14,135 nt of DNA from Lachnospiraceae bacterium. GTDB lineage: Bacteria > Bacillota > Clostridia > Lachnospirales > Lachnospiraceae. The number at the start of each line of letters is the position of its first letter. Position 1 is the stretch's first letter. Under the pieces are notes generated by a model, which ran no database searches, had not been told where the DNA came from, and saw only the letters and a list, made by a program, of their open reading frames with translations. Position numbers and translations under genes: made by a program. The stretch covers positions 1 to 14,135 of the forward strand of contig JAJBTR010000037.1 of NCBI GenBank assembly GCA_020860745.1. Reading direction: 5' to 3'. Below, piece by piece: positions 1-5,085 of the stretch.

Positions 1-5
1 ATGAT

Positions 6-65
6 ATAGGTATAAAATATATGAAAATAGGATTGATTTTCACCTGCTGATAGGTATAAAATATA
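6..65 (+). repeat. 16-bp direct repeat with promoter-like core
   Basis: The 16-mer ATAGGTATAAAATATA occurs at 6-21 and again, identically, at 50-65, 44 bp apart. Each copy contains a TATAAAAT core that resembles a -10 box. It may be a duplicated promoter for the regulator gene downstream, or a pair of protein sites. The first copy is too close to the window edge to look for its -35 box. Confidence 0.6.
33..60 (+). promoter_or_regulatory. Candidate promoter of the PucR-type regulator gene
   Basis: TTGATT (33-38), a 16-bp spacer and TATAAA (55-60) form a plausible sigma-A promoter; the -10 lies in the second copy of the 16-bp repeat. Transcription would start near 67, giving a leader of about 240 nt that contains the CGGACGA array. 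The -35 is imperfect and the start site is not proven. Confidence 0.4.
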
Positions 66-100
66 CAAAAGAGAATATTTTGTTTAAGGCTTTTTCGAAC

Positions 101-267
101 TTCGGACGACAGTGACGGAAAGTTGGAAATGCCTGTATTGTATGAAACATATTACGGACGAAAATGTCATATATGAAAGTATTGTCCGTACAGCGCAGCA
201 AAGTATACGGACGAAATCGTTACAAAATGCAACGCGTCCGTATAGGCAACAAAAAATACGGACGAAA
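101..267 (+). repeat. Array of CGGACGA sites, 51-53 bp period
   Basis: CGGACGA occurs at 103-109, 155-161, 208-214 and 259-265 (steps of 52, 53 and 51 bp). The last three lie in a longer TACGGACGAAA (153-163, 206-216, 257-267). Between them are inverted copies GTCCGTA at 184-190 and 236-242, also 52 bp apart, and a degenerate GCCTGTA at 131-137. The inverted copies can pair with the direct ones; the best arm is CGTCCGTAT (235-243) with ATACGGACG (256-264). The period is close to five helical turns, so sites would face the same side of the DNA. No credible gene lies in 1-308. An operator array or an RNA structure are both possible. Confidence 0.75.
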
Positions 268-308
268 GCGCAGATAAAAGAATCGGAAAATAGAAAGGAT
301 CAAATAAC

Positions 309-1766
309 ATGAGATTAAGCATGCAGATATTTGCCTATGGGTTGAGAGAGTTTCATCCGCAGGCGGAGATACGTTCCAATGCGTTTGAAATCGAAGCGGT
401 GCGTCTGTTTTCCGCGAATGTCACGATGGAAAAAAACACCCTGTACATCGGCAGGCTCAGCGACCTGTTCAAAAACGGGAATGACAGTGTGATCTGCACC
501 CACAGGAATGATCTGCTGCAGCTGGATACCACAGATCTGGAGGAAGTGCTGAACCGCGTGCTGGATGTGCTTTCGTTTTATACCTCCTGGGATACCGCGA
601 TGATGAATCTGATCACGACAGGGGCGATGCTGCAGGATCTGTTTGACGCATCCGAGGGTGTGCTGCGGCGGCCGGTATTCCTGTTGGACCCGCTGCAAAG
701 ACATCTGGCGCACACACAGTGCTATGAAGTGGGAGAGGTGGATGAGATGTGGGATATACTTCTCACATCCGGTTCATGTGATATGGAATTTCTTCTGGCT
801 TTTAACGAGGCCGACCCGGAGCGGATTACCCGGAAAGGGATATACAGCTATGAGGAGCAATATTTTCCGAATGAGTCTTATCATTATAATTTTATCATCC
901 AGGACAGTTTCCTTGGCTCGGCGACGCTGATTGTACTGGATGGTGATATTCATGCAGGGGAATTGGATGAATATTCTCTTTTCTGTTCTTATATTGAACG
1001 TTGGTTTCAGCTTCATATTCAGGAACAGGACAATGTGATTCTCGATGCGCAGATCCGTACAGTTGTGTCCGATGAGAAAGCGGATGCTTCTGAACTGCGC
1101 CGCAGGCTGCTGCTGCTTGGCTGGCAGGAGGACGATCCGTTGATTTTTATGAAGCTTGACGCGCCGCTGCAGCCATATAGTATTAACACACATCTGGCGC
1201 ATTCCCTGAACATGGCGTTTTCTCATCTGTACGCGGTTACCCTGGATCTTTCCATATGCCTGCTCTGCAACCTGAGGACTATTTCTCCGGGGGAGACGAA
1301 ACGGCAGCTGGAACCGTTGCTTTCAAGCGCAAAGTATTACGCGGCGATGGGGCAGGTGTTTCATCTTGAGGATTCTTTTTATGACAATTATCAGTACGCA
1401 GAAGTTACGTCGGAGTATTGTGAAAAGAAAGTGGGGGAGGTGTATGAGGGGAAAAATTATGTTCTCCCTTATTTGCTGGAGCAGATGAAAAGCTCCATCC
1501 TTCCGGACACTCTTCATCCTGCACTGAAGATCCTGCGCAGTTATGATGACGAACATCATACAGATTTTTATGAGACGCTGCGTATTTACCTGAAAAAAGA
1601 GCGAAATATTGCTGAGACTGCCAGAACGCTGCATCTGCACCGCAATACACTCCTGTATCGCCTGAAGCGTCTGGGAGAGCTGGTTCCGGATGATCTGAAT
1701 AATGACGAGGTGCGCCTTCATCTGTTGCTGTCGTTTGAGATTGCGCAGAAATACGAGGATGAGTAG
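309..1766 (+). CDS. PucR/CdaR-type transcriptional regulator
   Basis: This is a 485-aa cytoplasmic regulator of the PucR/CdaR type. The recognisable part is the C-terminal helix-turn-helix (about residues 431-458), with the family pattern NIAETARTLHLHRNTLLYRL, which binds DNA. The rest is a long sensory region without membrane segments, signal peptide or a sharp motif, as in many clostridial members, so the ligand cannot be told. Known relatives respond to purines, sugar acids or amino acids. The start is ATG 309, nine bases after AAAGGA (294-299); a second ATG at 321 is possible. It follows a leader carrying the CGGACGA array, which suggests autoregulation. Citrate synthase lies 279 bp downstream with its own promoter signals; a degenerate CGGAC-like site (TTTGTCCGG, 1810-1818) there hints weakly that it could be a target. 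The family is fairly sure, the target unknown. Confidence 0.85.
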   Translation: MRLSMQIFAYGLREFHPQAEIRSNAFEIEAVRLFSANVTMEKNTLYIGRLSDLFKNGNDSVICTHRNDLLQLDTTDLEEVLNRVLDVLSFYTSWDTAMMNLITTGAMLQDLFDASEGVLRRPVFLLDPLQRHLAHTQCYEVGEVDEMWDILLTSGSCDMEFLLAFNEADPERITRKGIYSYEEQYFPNESYHYNFIIQDSFLGSATLIVLDGDIHAGELDEYSLFCSYIERWFQLHIQEQDNVILDAQIRTVVSDEKADASELRRRLLLLGWQEDDPLIFMKLDAPLQPYSINTHLAHSLNMAFSHLYAVTLDLSICLLCNLRTISPGETKRQLEPLLSSAKYYAAMGQVFHLEDSFYDNYQYAEVTSEYCEKKVGEVYEGKNYVLPYLLEQMKSSILPDTLHPALKILRSYDDEHHTDFYETLRIYLKKERNIAETARTLHLHRNTLLYRLKRLGELVPDDLNNDEVRLHLLLSFEIAQKYEDE

Positions 1767-1856
1767 GTAAGAAATCCTGGTAATGATTCCGATACTGTTT
1801 TTCCGTAAATTTGTCCGGCTTTGAATTATTACAAATTATAAAGATTCTATGAAAAA

Positions 1857-1883
1857 CTGGCACTCGTGGTTGACGAGTGCTAA
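1857..1883 (+). promoter_or_regulatory. CIRCE-like HrcA operator
   Basis: The sequence is CTGGCACTC (1857-1865), nine bases (1866-1874), then GAGTGCTAA (1875-1883). The known CIRCE consensus is TTAGCACTC-N9-GAGTGCTAA, bound by the heat-shock repressor HrcA. The right arm matches 9/9, the left arm 7/9, and the spacer length is exact. It lies between the regulator gene and citrate synthase, 162 bp before the citrate synthase start, and overlaps a candidate -35 box. No chaperone gene is in the window. Confidence 0.75.
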
Positions 1884-1898
1884 AAACTGTGTTAAGGT
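1870..1898 (+). promoter_or_regulatory. Candidate citrate synthase promoter
   Basis: TTGACG (1870-1875), a 17-bp spacer and TAAGGT (1893-1898) could be a sigma-A promoter; its -35 box lies inside the CIRCE-like element, so HrcA binding would block it. An alternative is TTGAAT (1821-1826), 18 bp and TTCTAT (1845-1850), which would put the operator at the start of transcription. Either arrangement fits repression. Confidence 0.35.
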
Positions 1899-1933
1899 TT
1901 TCGCAACTTTTGAAACAGCGATTACACTATGAT

Positions 1934-1986
1934 ACAGTCCATGCGGTACAACGGTACGGGCTGTGTTATTTGCACAGTGACCTGTG
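1934..1986 (+). other. Structured leader before citrate synthase
   Basis: Two adjacent hairpins can be drawn in the untranslated leader. The first pairs ACAGTCC (1934-1940) with GGGCTGT (1958-1964, one G-U pair), extended by GTAC (1946-1949) with GTAC (1954-1957) around an AACG loop. The second pairs CACAG (1973-1977) with CTGTG (1982-1986) around TGAC. No known riboswitch class was recognised. Confidence 0.4.
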
Positions 1987-2045
1987 AGAAATACAGCAGC
2001 TATGTTGCTATTCACACTGCATACGTAAAGGAAAGGGTTTTATAT

Positions 2046-3398
2046 ATGGATAACGCGGCATTTCAGGATTATTTCAGCAAAAAAGAAAATCTGTGCTATG
2101 AAAATGACCGGATAAGCAAAACTCTCACACAGGAGCTTGGCGTTAAGGTTGGCCTCCGCGATGAGAACGGAAAAGGCGTTCTGGCCGGGCTTACCAACAT
2201 TTCTAATATCAAAGCGTTTGAGAATGTGAATGGAAAAAAGACACCGTGCCGGGGTCAGCTGACTTATCGGGGATATGATGTACGGGATCTGATTACAGGC
2301 AGTTCCGGTAAAAAATTTGCCTACGAGGAAGCTGCTTATCTGTTGCTATTCGGAGAGCTGCCTGCGGAAGCGGAACTTCAGGCATTCTGTGAGATACTGG
2401 GCGAGAAGCGGACCATGCCTTCTAATTTTACACGGGATGTCATTATGAAAGCGCCAAGCCATGATATTATGAATTCTATGACACGGAGTGTGCTTACATT
2501 GGCTTCCTATGATGAGGAGGCCGCCAATCTGGATATCGATAATGTGCTGCGGCAGTGTATGCAGCTGATGAGCATTTTCCCCATGCTTGCGGTTTACGGC
2601 TACCATGCCTACAACCATTATGACAATGATGAGAGTATGTATATCCACAGACCGGATCCGGCGCTCTCCATCGCGGAGAACTTTCTGCGGATGCTGCGCC
2701 CGGATATGAATTATACAGAGCTGGAGGCAAGAGTGTTGGATGTGGCGTTGCTGCTCCACGCGGAGCACGGCGGCGGCAACAACTCTACTTTTACAACACG
2801 AGTGGTCACCTCGTCCGGTTCAGATACCTATTCCGCTATTGCAGCGGCACTTTGTTCTCTGAAGGGGAGTCGGCACGGCGGTGCGAATATCATGGTGATG
2901 CACATGATGAAAGATATCAAGGCGCATGTGCGGGACTATGAGAATATCGAGGAGGTTTCCACTTATCTCTCCAAAATTCTGGACGGGGAGGCGTTTGATC
3001 ATAAAGGTCTGATCTACGGAATGGGACACGCCGTGTACTCTCTGTCGGATCCCAGAGAGGAGATATTCAAGGGCTTTGTGGAAGCCCTCGCCGCCGAGAA
3101 AGGCATGGCGAAGGAAATGGCGCTTTATAATAATATCGAGACTGCCGCCACAAAGCTGATCGCGGACAAGAGGAAAATATTTAAGGGCGTCAGCCCGAAT
3201 GTGGACTTCTACAGCGGATTTGTGTATCAGATGCTGGGGATTCCGGAGGAGCTGTACACACCGTTGTTTGCTGTTGCAAGGATTGCGGGATGGAGCGCGC
3301 ACCGGATTGAGGAACTGATATCGGCCAACAAGATTATCCGCCCGGCCTATAAGAGCCTGACATCGGAGCGCCGATACCTGACCAGAGAGGAACGATAA
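2046..3398 (+). CDS. gltA: Citrate synthase
   Basis: This 450-aa enzyme should condense acetyl-CoA with oxaloacetate to citrate in the cytoplasm; in an anaerobe this mostly feeds the oxidative arm to 2-oxoglutarate and glutamate. The family signatures are all present: LHAEHGGGN with catalytic His241, RHGGAN around His277, GMGHAV with His328, the substrate-binding part NVDFYSG with catalytic Asp387, and ARIAGWSAH with Arg412. The GHAV form resembles the eukaryotic motif more than the GHRVY of E. coli. A 2-methylcitrate synthase cannot be excluded, but no prp genes are near. The start is ATG 2046 after AAAGGAAAGGG (2027-2037); an in-frame ATG at 1929 lacks a ribosome binding site. No aconitase or isocitrate dehydrogenase gene follows. 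Upstream is a CIRCE-like operator and a structured leader, so heat-shock control by HrcA is possible. Confidence 0.92.
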   Translation: MDNAAFQDYFSKKENLCYENDRISKTLTQELGVKVGLRDENGKGVLAGLTNISNIKAFENVNGKKTPCRGQLTYRGYDVRDLITGSSGKKFAYEEAAYLLLFGELPAEAELQAFCEILGEKRTMPSNFTRDVIMKAPSHDIMNSMTRSVLTLASYDEEAANLDIDNVLRQCMQLMSIFPMLAVYGYHAYNHYDNDESMYIHRPDPALSIAENFLRMLRPDMNYTELEARVLDVALLLHAEHGGGNNSTFTTRVVTSSGSDTYSAIAAALCSLKGSRHGGANIMVMHMMKDIKAHVRDYENIEEVSTYLSKILDGEAFDHKGLIYGMGHAVYSLSDPREEIFKGFVEALAAEKGMAKEMALYNNIETAATKLIADKRKIFKGVSPNVDFYSGFVYQMLGIPEELYTPLFAVARIAGWSAHRIEELISANKIIRPAYKSLTSERRYLTREER

Positions 3399-3436
3399 AG
3401 TTCTTTAAAATTTATGTGAAAATCTGTCGAAAATGC

Positions 3437-3465
3437 TGTACATCTGTCAGAGAATGCGATATACT
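3437..3465 (+). promoter_or_regulatory. Candidate promoter of the small-protein/septum-protein pair
   Basis: TGTACA (3437-3442), a 17-bp spacer and TATACT (3460-3465) form a plausible sigma-A promoter, about 45 bp before ATG 3510. It is overlapped by an imperfect direct repeat: ATCTGTC at 3422-3428 and 3442-3448, followed by GAAAATGC and AGAGAATGC, a 20-21 bp period (two helical turns), which could bind a dimeric regulator. Confidence 0.5.
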
Positions 3466-3509
3466 ATATCTTGTGGTTACACAATCCTGGAAGTTGGAGA
3501 TATTGTGGT

Positions 3510-3731
3510 ATGAGTCAGTTTTCTGAGGGAATGATAGAGACGGAGGACAAAGGGCAGTATTGTCGGTTCGTACAGACGGCGGATGGGTCGTATGTATTGA
3601 AGCCGGTAAAGGTGCCGGCTCATATTATCGCGGAGCGCGAGGAGCGGCTTCGCAGACGGGAGATTTGCCGCCATGCACAGGAGAATAGAGAACGGGCAGA
3701 GTCCATCAACAGGGGTTCTGTCCTTTTTTGA
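3510..3731 (+). CDS. Small protein of unknown function, 73 aa
   Basis: I do not recognise this protein. It is 73 aa, has no membrane segment or signal peptide, and has two parts: an N-terminal part with aromatic and beta-like pattern (QYCRFVQTADGSYVLKPV, about residues 16-33) and a strongly charged, Arg/Glu-rich C-terminal half (about 41-66) likely to form a helix. ATG 3510 is chosen because GGAG (3496-3499) lies ten bases upstream; a TTG at 3471 in the same frame lacks this. Its stop codon TGA (3729-3731) overlaps the possible TTG start of the DivIC/FtsB-like gene, so the two are probably translationally coupled and may act in the same process, perhaps cell division. That role is inference from position only. 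Confidence 0.7.
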   Translation: MSQFSEGMIETEDKGQYCRFVQTADGSYVLKPVKVPAHIIAEREERLRRREICRHAQENRERAESINRGSVLF

Positions 3732-4015
3732 CGATGACGATTTGTTTTTTTGGCATTATCTGTTTCCTGTATCTGGGGATGCAGAACCGGATTTCCGCCC
3801 GGGCAGCTCAGATTACTTACCTGAAGGAGCAGATCGCGGAGCAGGAGGATGACAACGATACCAGGGAAAAGCGGCTGGCATCCGCGGAGAATCTTGAGGA
3901 GATTGCAGAGATTGCATTGGAAAAACTTGGCATGTGTTATGTGGATTCCGATCAGATCGCATATTATTCGCTGGATGAATCGGATTATATGGTTCAGTAT
4001 GATGACGTGCAATAA
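3728..4015 (+). CDS. DivIC/FtsB-like septum formation initiator
   Basis: This 95-aa protein has the build of DivIC/FtsB cell-division proteins: a short N-terminal membrane segment (about residues 4-18), then a charged coiled-coil stretch (about 22-58, heptad-like, starting AAQITYLKEQIAEQE), then the family's C-terminal segment EIAEIALEKLGMCYVDSDQI. Family members bridge early and late divisome proteins at the septum, with the coiled coil outside the cell. Two starts are possible. TTG 3728 overlaps the TGA stop of the gene before it and lies 12 bases from AGGGG (3711-3715); ATG 3734 lies further from that site and would give 93 aa. I prefer the coupled TTG. The very short region before the membrane segment is unusual. 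It ends 72 bp before the convergent PAP2 gene; no clear terminator was seen there. Confidence 0.78.
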   Translation: MTMTICFFGIICFLYLGMQNRISARAAQITYLKEQIAEQEDDNDTREKRLASAENLEEIAEIALEKLGMCYVDSDQIAYYSLDESDYMVQYDDVQ

Positions 4016-4087
4016 TGCCTGGCCGGAGCAGAATGAAATACATTCAGTAATAATCCGGGCTTCAGGCTGTCTTGCCATGGGCAGCAT

Positions 4088-4582
4088 CTAGATCACCCAG
4101 AATCCAACCCACCCCAGTATAATAGCGATCAGAGCTCCCGCAACGACATCTCTGATAAAATGTATTCTGGCGATGACGCGGACTACGGCCAGAAAGACAC
4201 CGGCAGCCATCATGACGATAGCGGCAGGTTTGCAGACATAGGCTGCAGCCATGGCGATAATAAATACACAGAACACGTGGCGGCTCGGGAAAGAATTTCC
4301 TTTTGTATCTTTGGGAATCAGCGGCGGACTGCTCCAGATCTCATAGGGACGAGGAGCGTTGACCGCTTTGCGGAATATTGTGACGGCCAGGAAAGAAAGC
4401 AGCGGCACCAGAAGAACACGGATTACGCGTGCATCCCGCATCAGGGCAAGCACGGCCAGCAGGACGGGGTATGTTATATAAAAAGCTTTGGAGACGATAT
4501 CGTTTGAGCGGGTCAGCCTTCTTTTTTTTTGCTCGTCTGCCTCAAAAGGGCGTGCCAGTCTGTCATAAAAAGGTTTCTGCAT
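4088..4582 (-). CDS. PAP2-family membrane phosphatase
   Basis: This 164-aa integral membrane protein belongs to the PAP2 (type 2 phosphatidic acid phosphatase) superfamily, which removes phosphate from lipid phosphates such as phosphatidic acid or undecaprenyl pyrophosphate at the membrane. The three family motifs are visible: an R-x6-RP form of motif 1 (RKAVNAPRP), PSRH as motif 2 with its catalytic-acid His, and R-x5-H-x3-D (RVIARIHFIRD) as motif 3 with the nucleophilic His and its Asp. Several hydrophobic segments separate and follow them. The N-terminal part before residue 25 is charged and cytoplasmic. ATG 4582 is preceded by AGGAG eight bases away. The open frame continues back to a TTG at 4747, but that stretch runs through a terminator and a repeated promoter region and is not coding. 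Substrate cannot be told; an undecaprenyl-PP role is possible. Confidence 0.85.
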   Translation of the reverse strand: MQKPFYDRLARPFEADEQKKRRLTRSNDIVSKAFYITYPVLLAVLALMRDARVIRVLLVPLLSFLAVTIFRKAVNAPRPYEIWSSPPLIPKDTKGNSFPSRHVFCVFIIAMAAAYVCKPAAIVMMAAGVFLAVVRVIARIHFIRDVVAGALIAIILGWVGFWVI

Positions 4583-4620
4583 AGGTAAACTCCTGAAGTG
4601 GTAAAGGATGTCAGCACATA

Positions 4621-4712
4621 CCTCGGAAAATATAATAGGGTAACGCATCTGCCGCAATACTTCCGAAAATGCGATAGGGTAACGCATCTGCGCAATACTC
4701 CGGAAAAGGAAA
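4621..4712 (-). repeat. 39-bp tandem repeat over the PAP2 promoter
   Basis: Two units (4621-4659 and 4660-4697) share the identical 17-mer ATAGGGTAACGCATCTG (4635-4651 and 4674-4690) plus flanking CGCAATA and C-rich GGAAAA/CGAAAA blocks; a third partial unit (CTCCGGAAAA) starts at 4698. The period is 39 and 38 bp. Read on the minus strand each unit has a TTGCG -35-like box, so the repeat duplicates a promoter-like unit. Confidence 0.75.
4629..4657 (-). promoter_or_regulatory. Candidate PAP2 gene promoter
   Basis: On the minus strand TTGCGG (4657-4652), a 17-bp spacer and TATATT (4634-4629) make a plausible sigma-A promoter, giving a leader of about 40 nt before ATG 4582. The upstream repeat unit has TTGCGC (4695-4690) but only GCATTT at the -10 place (4672-4667), so it probably is inactive or serves as a regulator site. 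Confidence 0.55.
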
Positions 4713-4713
4713 A

Positions 4714-4744
4714 CTGCTATCCCGTATGGGATAGCAGCTTTTTT
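4714..4744 (-). terminator. Rho-independent terminator after the ferredoxin gene
   Basis: A perfect 10-bp stem, CTGCTATCCC (4714-4723) and GGGATAGCAG (4728-4737), encloses the loop GTAT. It lies 30 bp after the ferredoxin stop. On the minus strand it is followed by TTTTCCTTTT; on the plus strand by six T (4739-4744), so it can act in both directions and would also stop read-through from the rightward genes. Confidence 0.85.
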
Positions 4745-4767
4745 CAATAATAAGTATTTGCTATGGA

Positions 4768-4938
4768 TCAGTCAGCCTCGATTGCGCCTACCGGACATCC
4801 GTCAGCACAAGCGCCACAGCTCAGGCAGGAATCAGCATCAATCATGAAGTGCTCGTCGCCCTCAGAAATCGCGCCTACCGGACATGTACCCTCACAAGCT
4901 CCACAGGAAATGCAGCTATCGCCAATAACATATGCCAT
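4768..4938 (-). CDS. 2[4Fe-4S] ferredoxin
   Basis: This 56-aa protein is a classic clostridial-type bacterial ferredoxin, a soluble low-potential electron carrier for enzymes such as pyruvate:ferredoxin oxidoreductase, hydrogenase or Rnf. Two C-x2-C-x2-C-x3-CP motifs are complete: Cys9/12/15/19 and Cys38/41/44/48, each binding a cluster together with one cysteine of the other motif. The two halves are an internal duplication; the DNA still shares the 15-mer GCGCCTACCGGACAT (4784-4798 and 4871-4885, 87 bp or 29 codons apart). ATG 4938 follows an ideal AAAGGAGG eight bases away. Upstream in-frame codons to 5019 are leader, not protein. It has its own promoter (4991-5019) and its own terminator (4714-4744), so it is a single-gene transcript. 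Confidence 0.95.
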   Translation of the reverse strand: MAYVIGDSCISCGACEGTCPVGAISEGDEHFMIDADSCLSCGACADGCPVGAIEAD

Positions 4939-4965
4939 GATAAAATCCTCCTTTGATAATCTTTC

Positions 4966-4980
4966 AAGCACCGGGTGCTT
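4966..4980 (-). promoter_or_regulatory. Inverted repeat at the 5' end of the ferredoxin transcript
   Basis: AAGCACC and GGTGCTT (plus-strand 4966-4972 and 4974-4980) are perfect inverted arms around one base. It would lie at about +5 to +19 of the ferredoxin transcript and so could be an operator; as RNA the single-base loop would need its inner pairs open. Confidence 0.4.
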
Positions 4981-4990
4981 CGTTTCATTC

Positions 4991-5019
4991 ATCATAATAC
5001 AAATGAAATAAGATTGCAA
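4991..5019 (-). promoter_or_regulatory. Ferredoxin promoter
   Basis: On the minus strand TTGCAA (5019-5014), a 17-bp spacer and TATGAT (4996-4991) form a good sigma-A promoter. Transcription should start near 4984, giving a leader of about 45 nt with the ideal ribosome binding site. Confidence 0.7.
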
Positions 5020-5031
5020 GAACTTTTCTTG
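5017..5031. promoter_or_regulatory. Palindrome overlapping the ferredoxin -35 box
   Basis: CAAGAA (5017-5022), CTT and TTCTTG (5026-5031) form a perfect 6-3-6 palindrome whose left arm overlaps the -35 box (5014-5019). This geometry is typical of a repressor or activator site. The binding protein is not known. Confidence 0.5.
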
Positions 5032-5085
5032 TACAAACTGAAATACAAAAAGGAGTTAAACATGGCTTGTTTTTGTTAGTTTTGT

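Noticed and set aside
101..267. CRISPR-like array
   Set aside because: The regular 52-bp period recalls one, but the conserved core is only 7-11 bp and the sites occur in both orientations; no cas genes are present.
112..312. 66-codon open frame before the regulator gene
   Set aside because: It has a GTG start without a ribosome binding site, runs through the CGGACGA array in changing frames and ends over the start of the real gene.
1929..2045. 39-aa N-terminal extension of citrate synthase
   Set aside because: ATG 1929 has no ribosome binding site, the extension has no family match and it covers leader hairpins; ATG 2046 has a good site.
4583..4747. 55-aa N-terminal extension of the PAP2 protein with a 13-aa repeat (MRYPIAFSEV / MRYPIIFSEV)
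   Set aside because: It begins at a TTG inside the terminator region and the protein repeat is only the translation of the 39-bp DNA repeat in the promoter.
5062..5079. Five-codon rightward mini-ORF (MACFC) behind AAGGAG (5050-5055)
   Set aside because: The ribosome binding site is striking, but there is no convincing promoter, no gene in that direction nearby and it lies at the 3' end of the opposite gene; a chance match is more likely.
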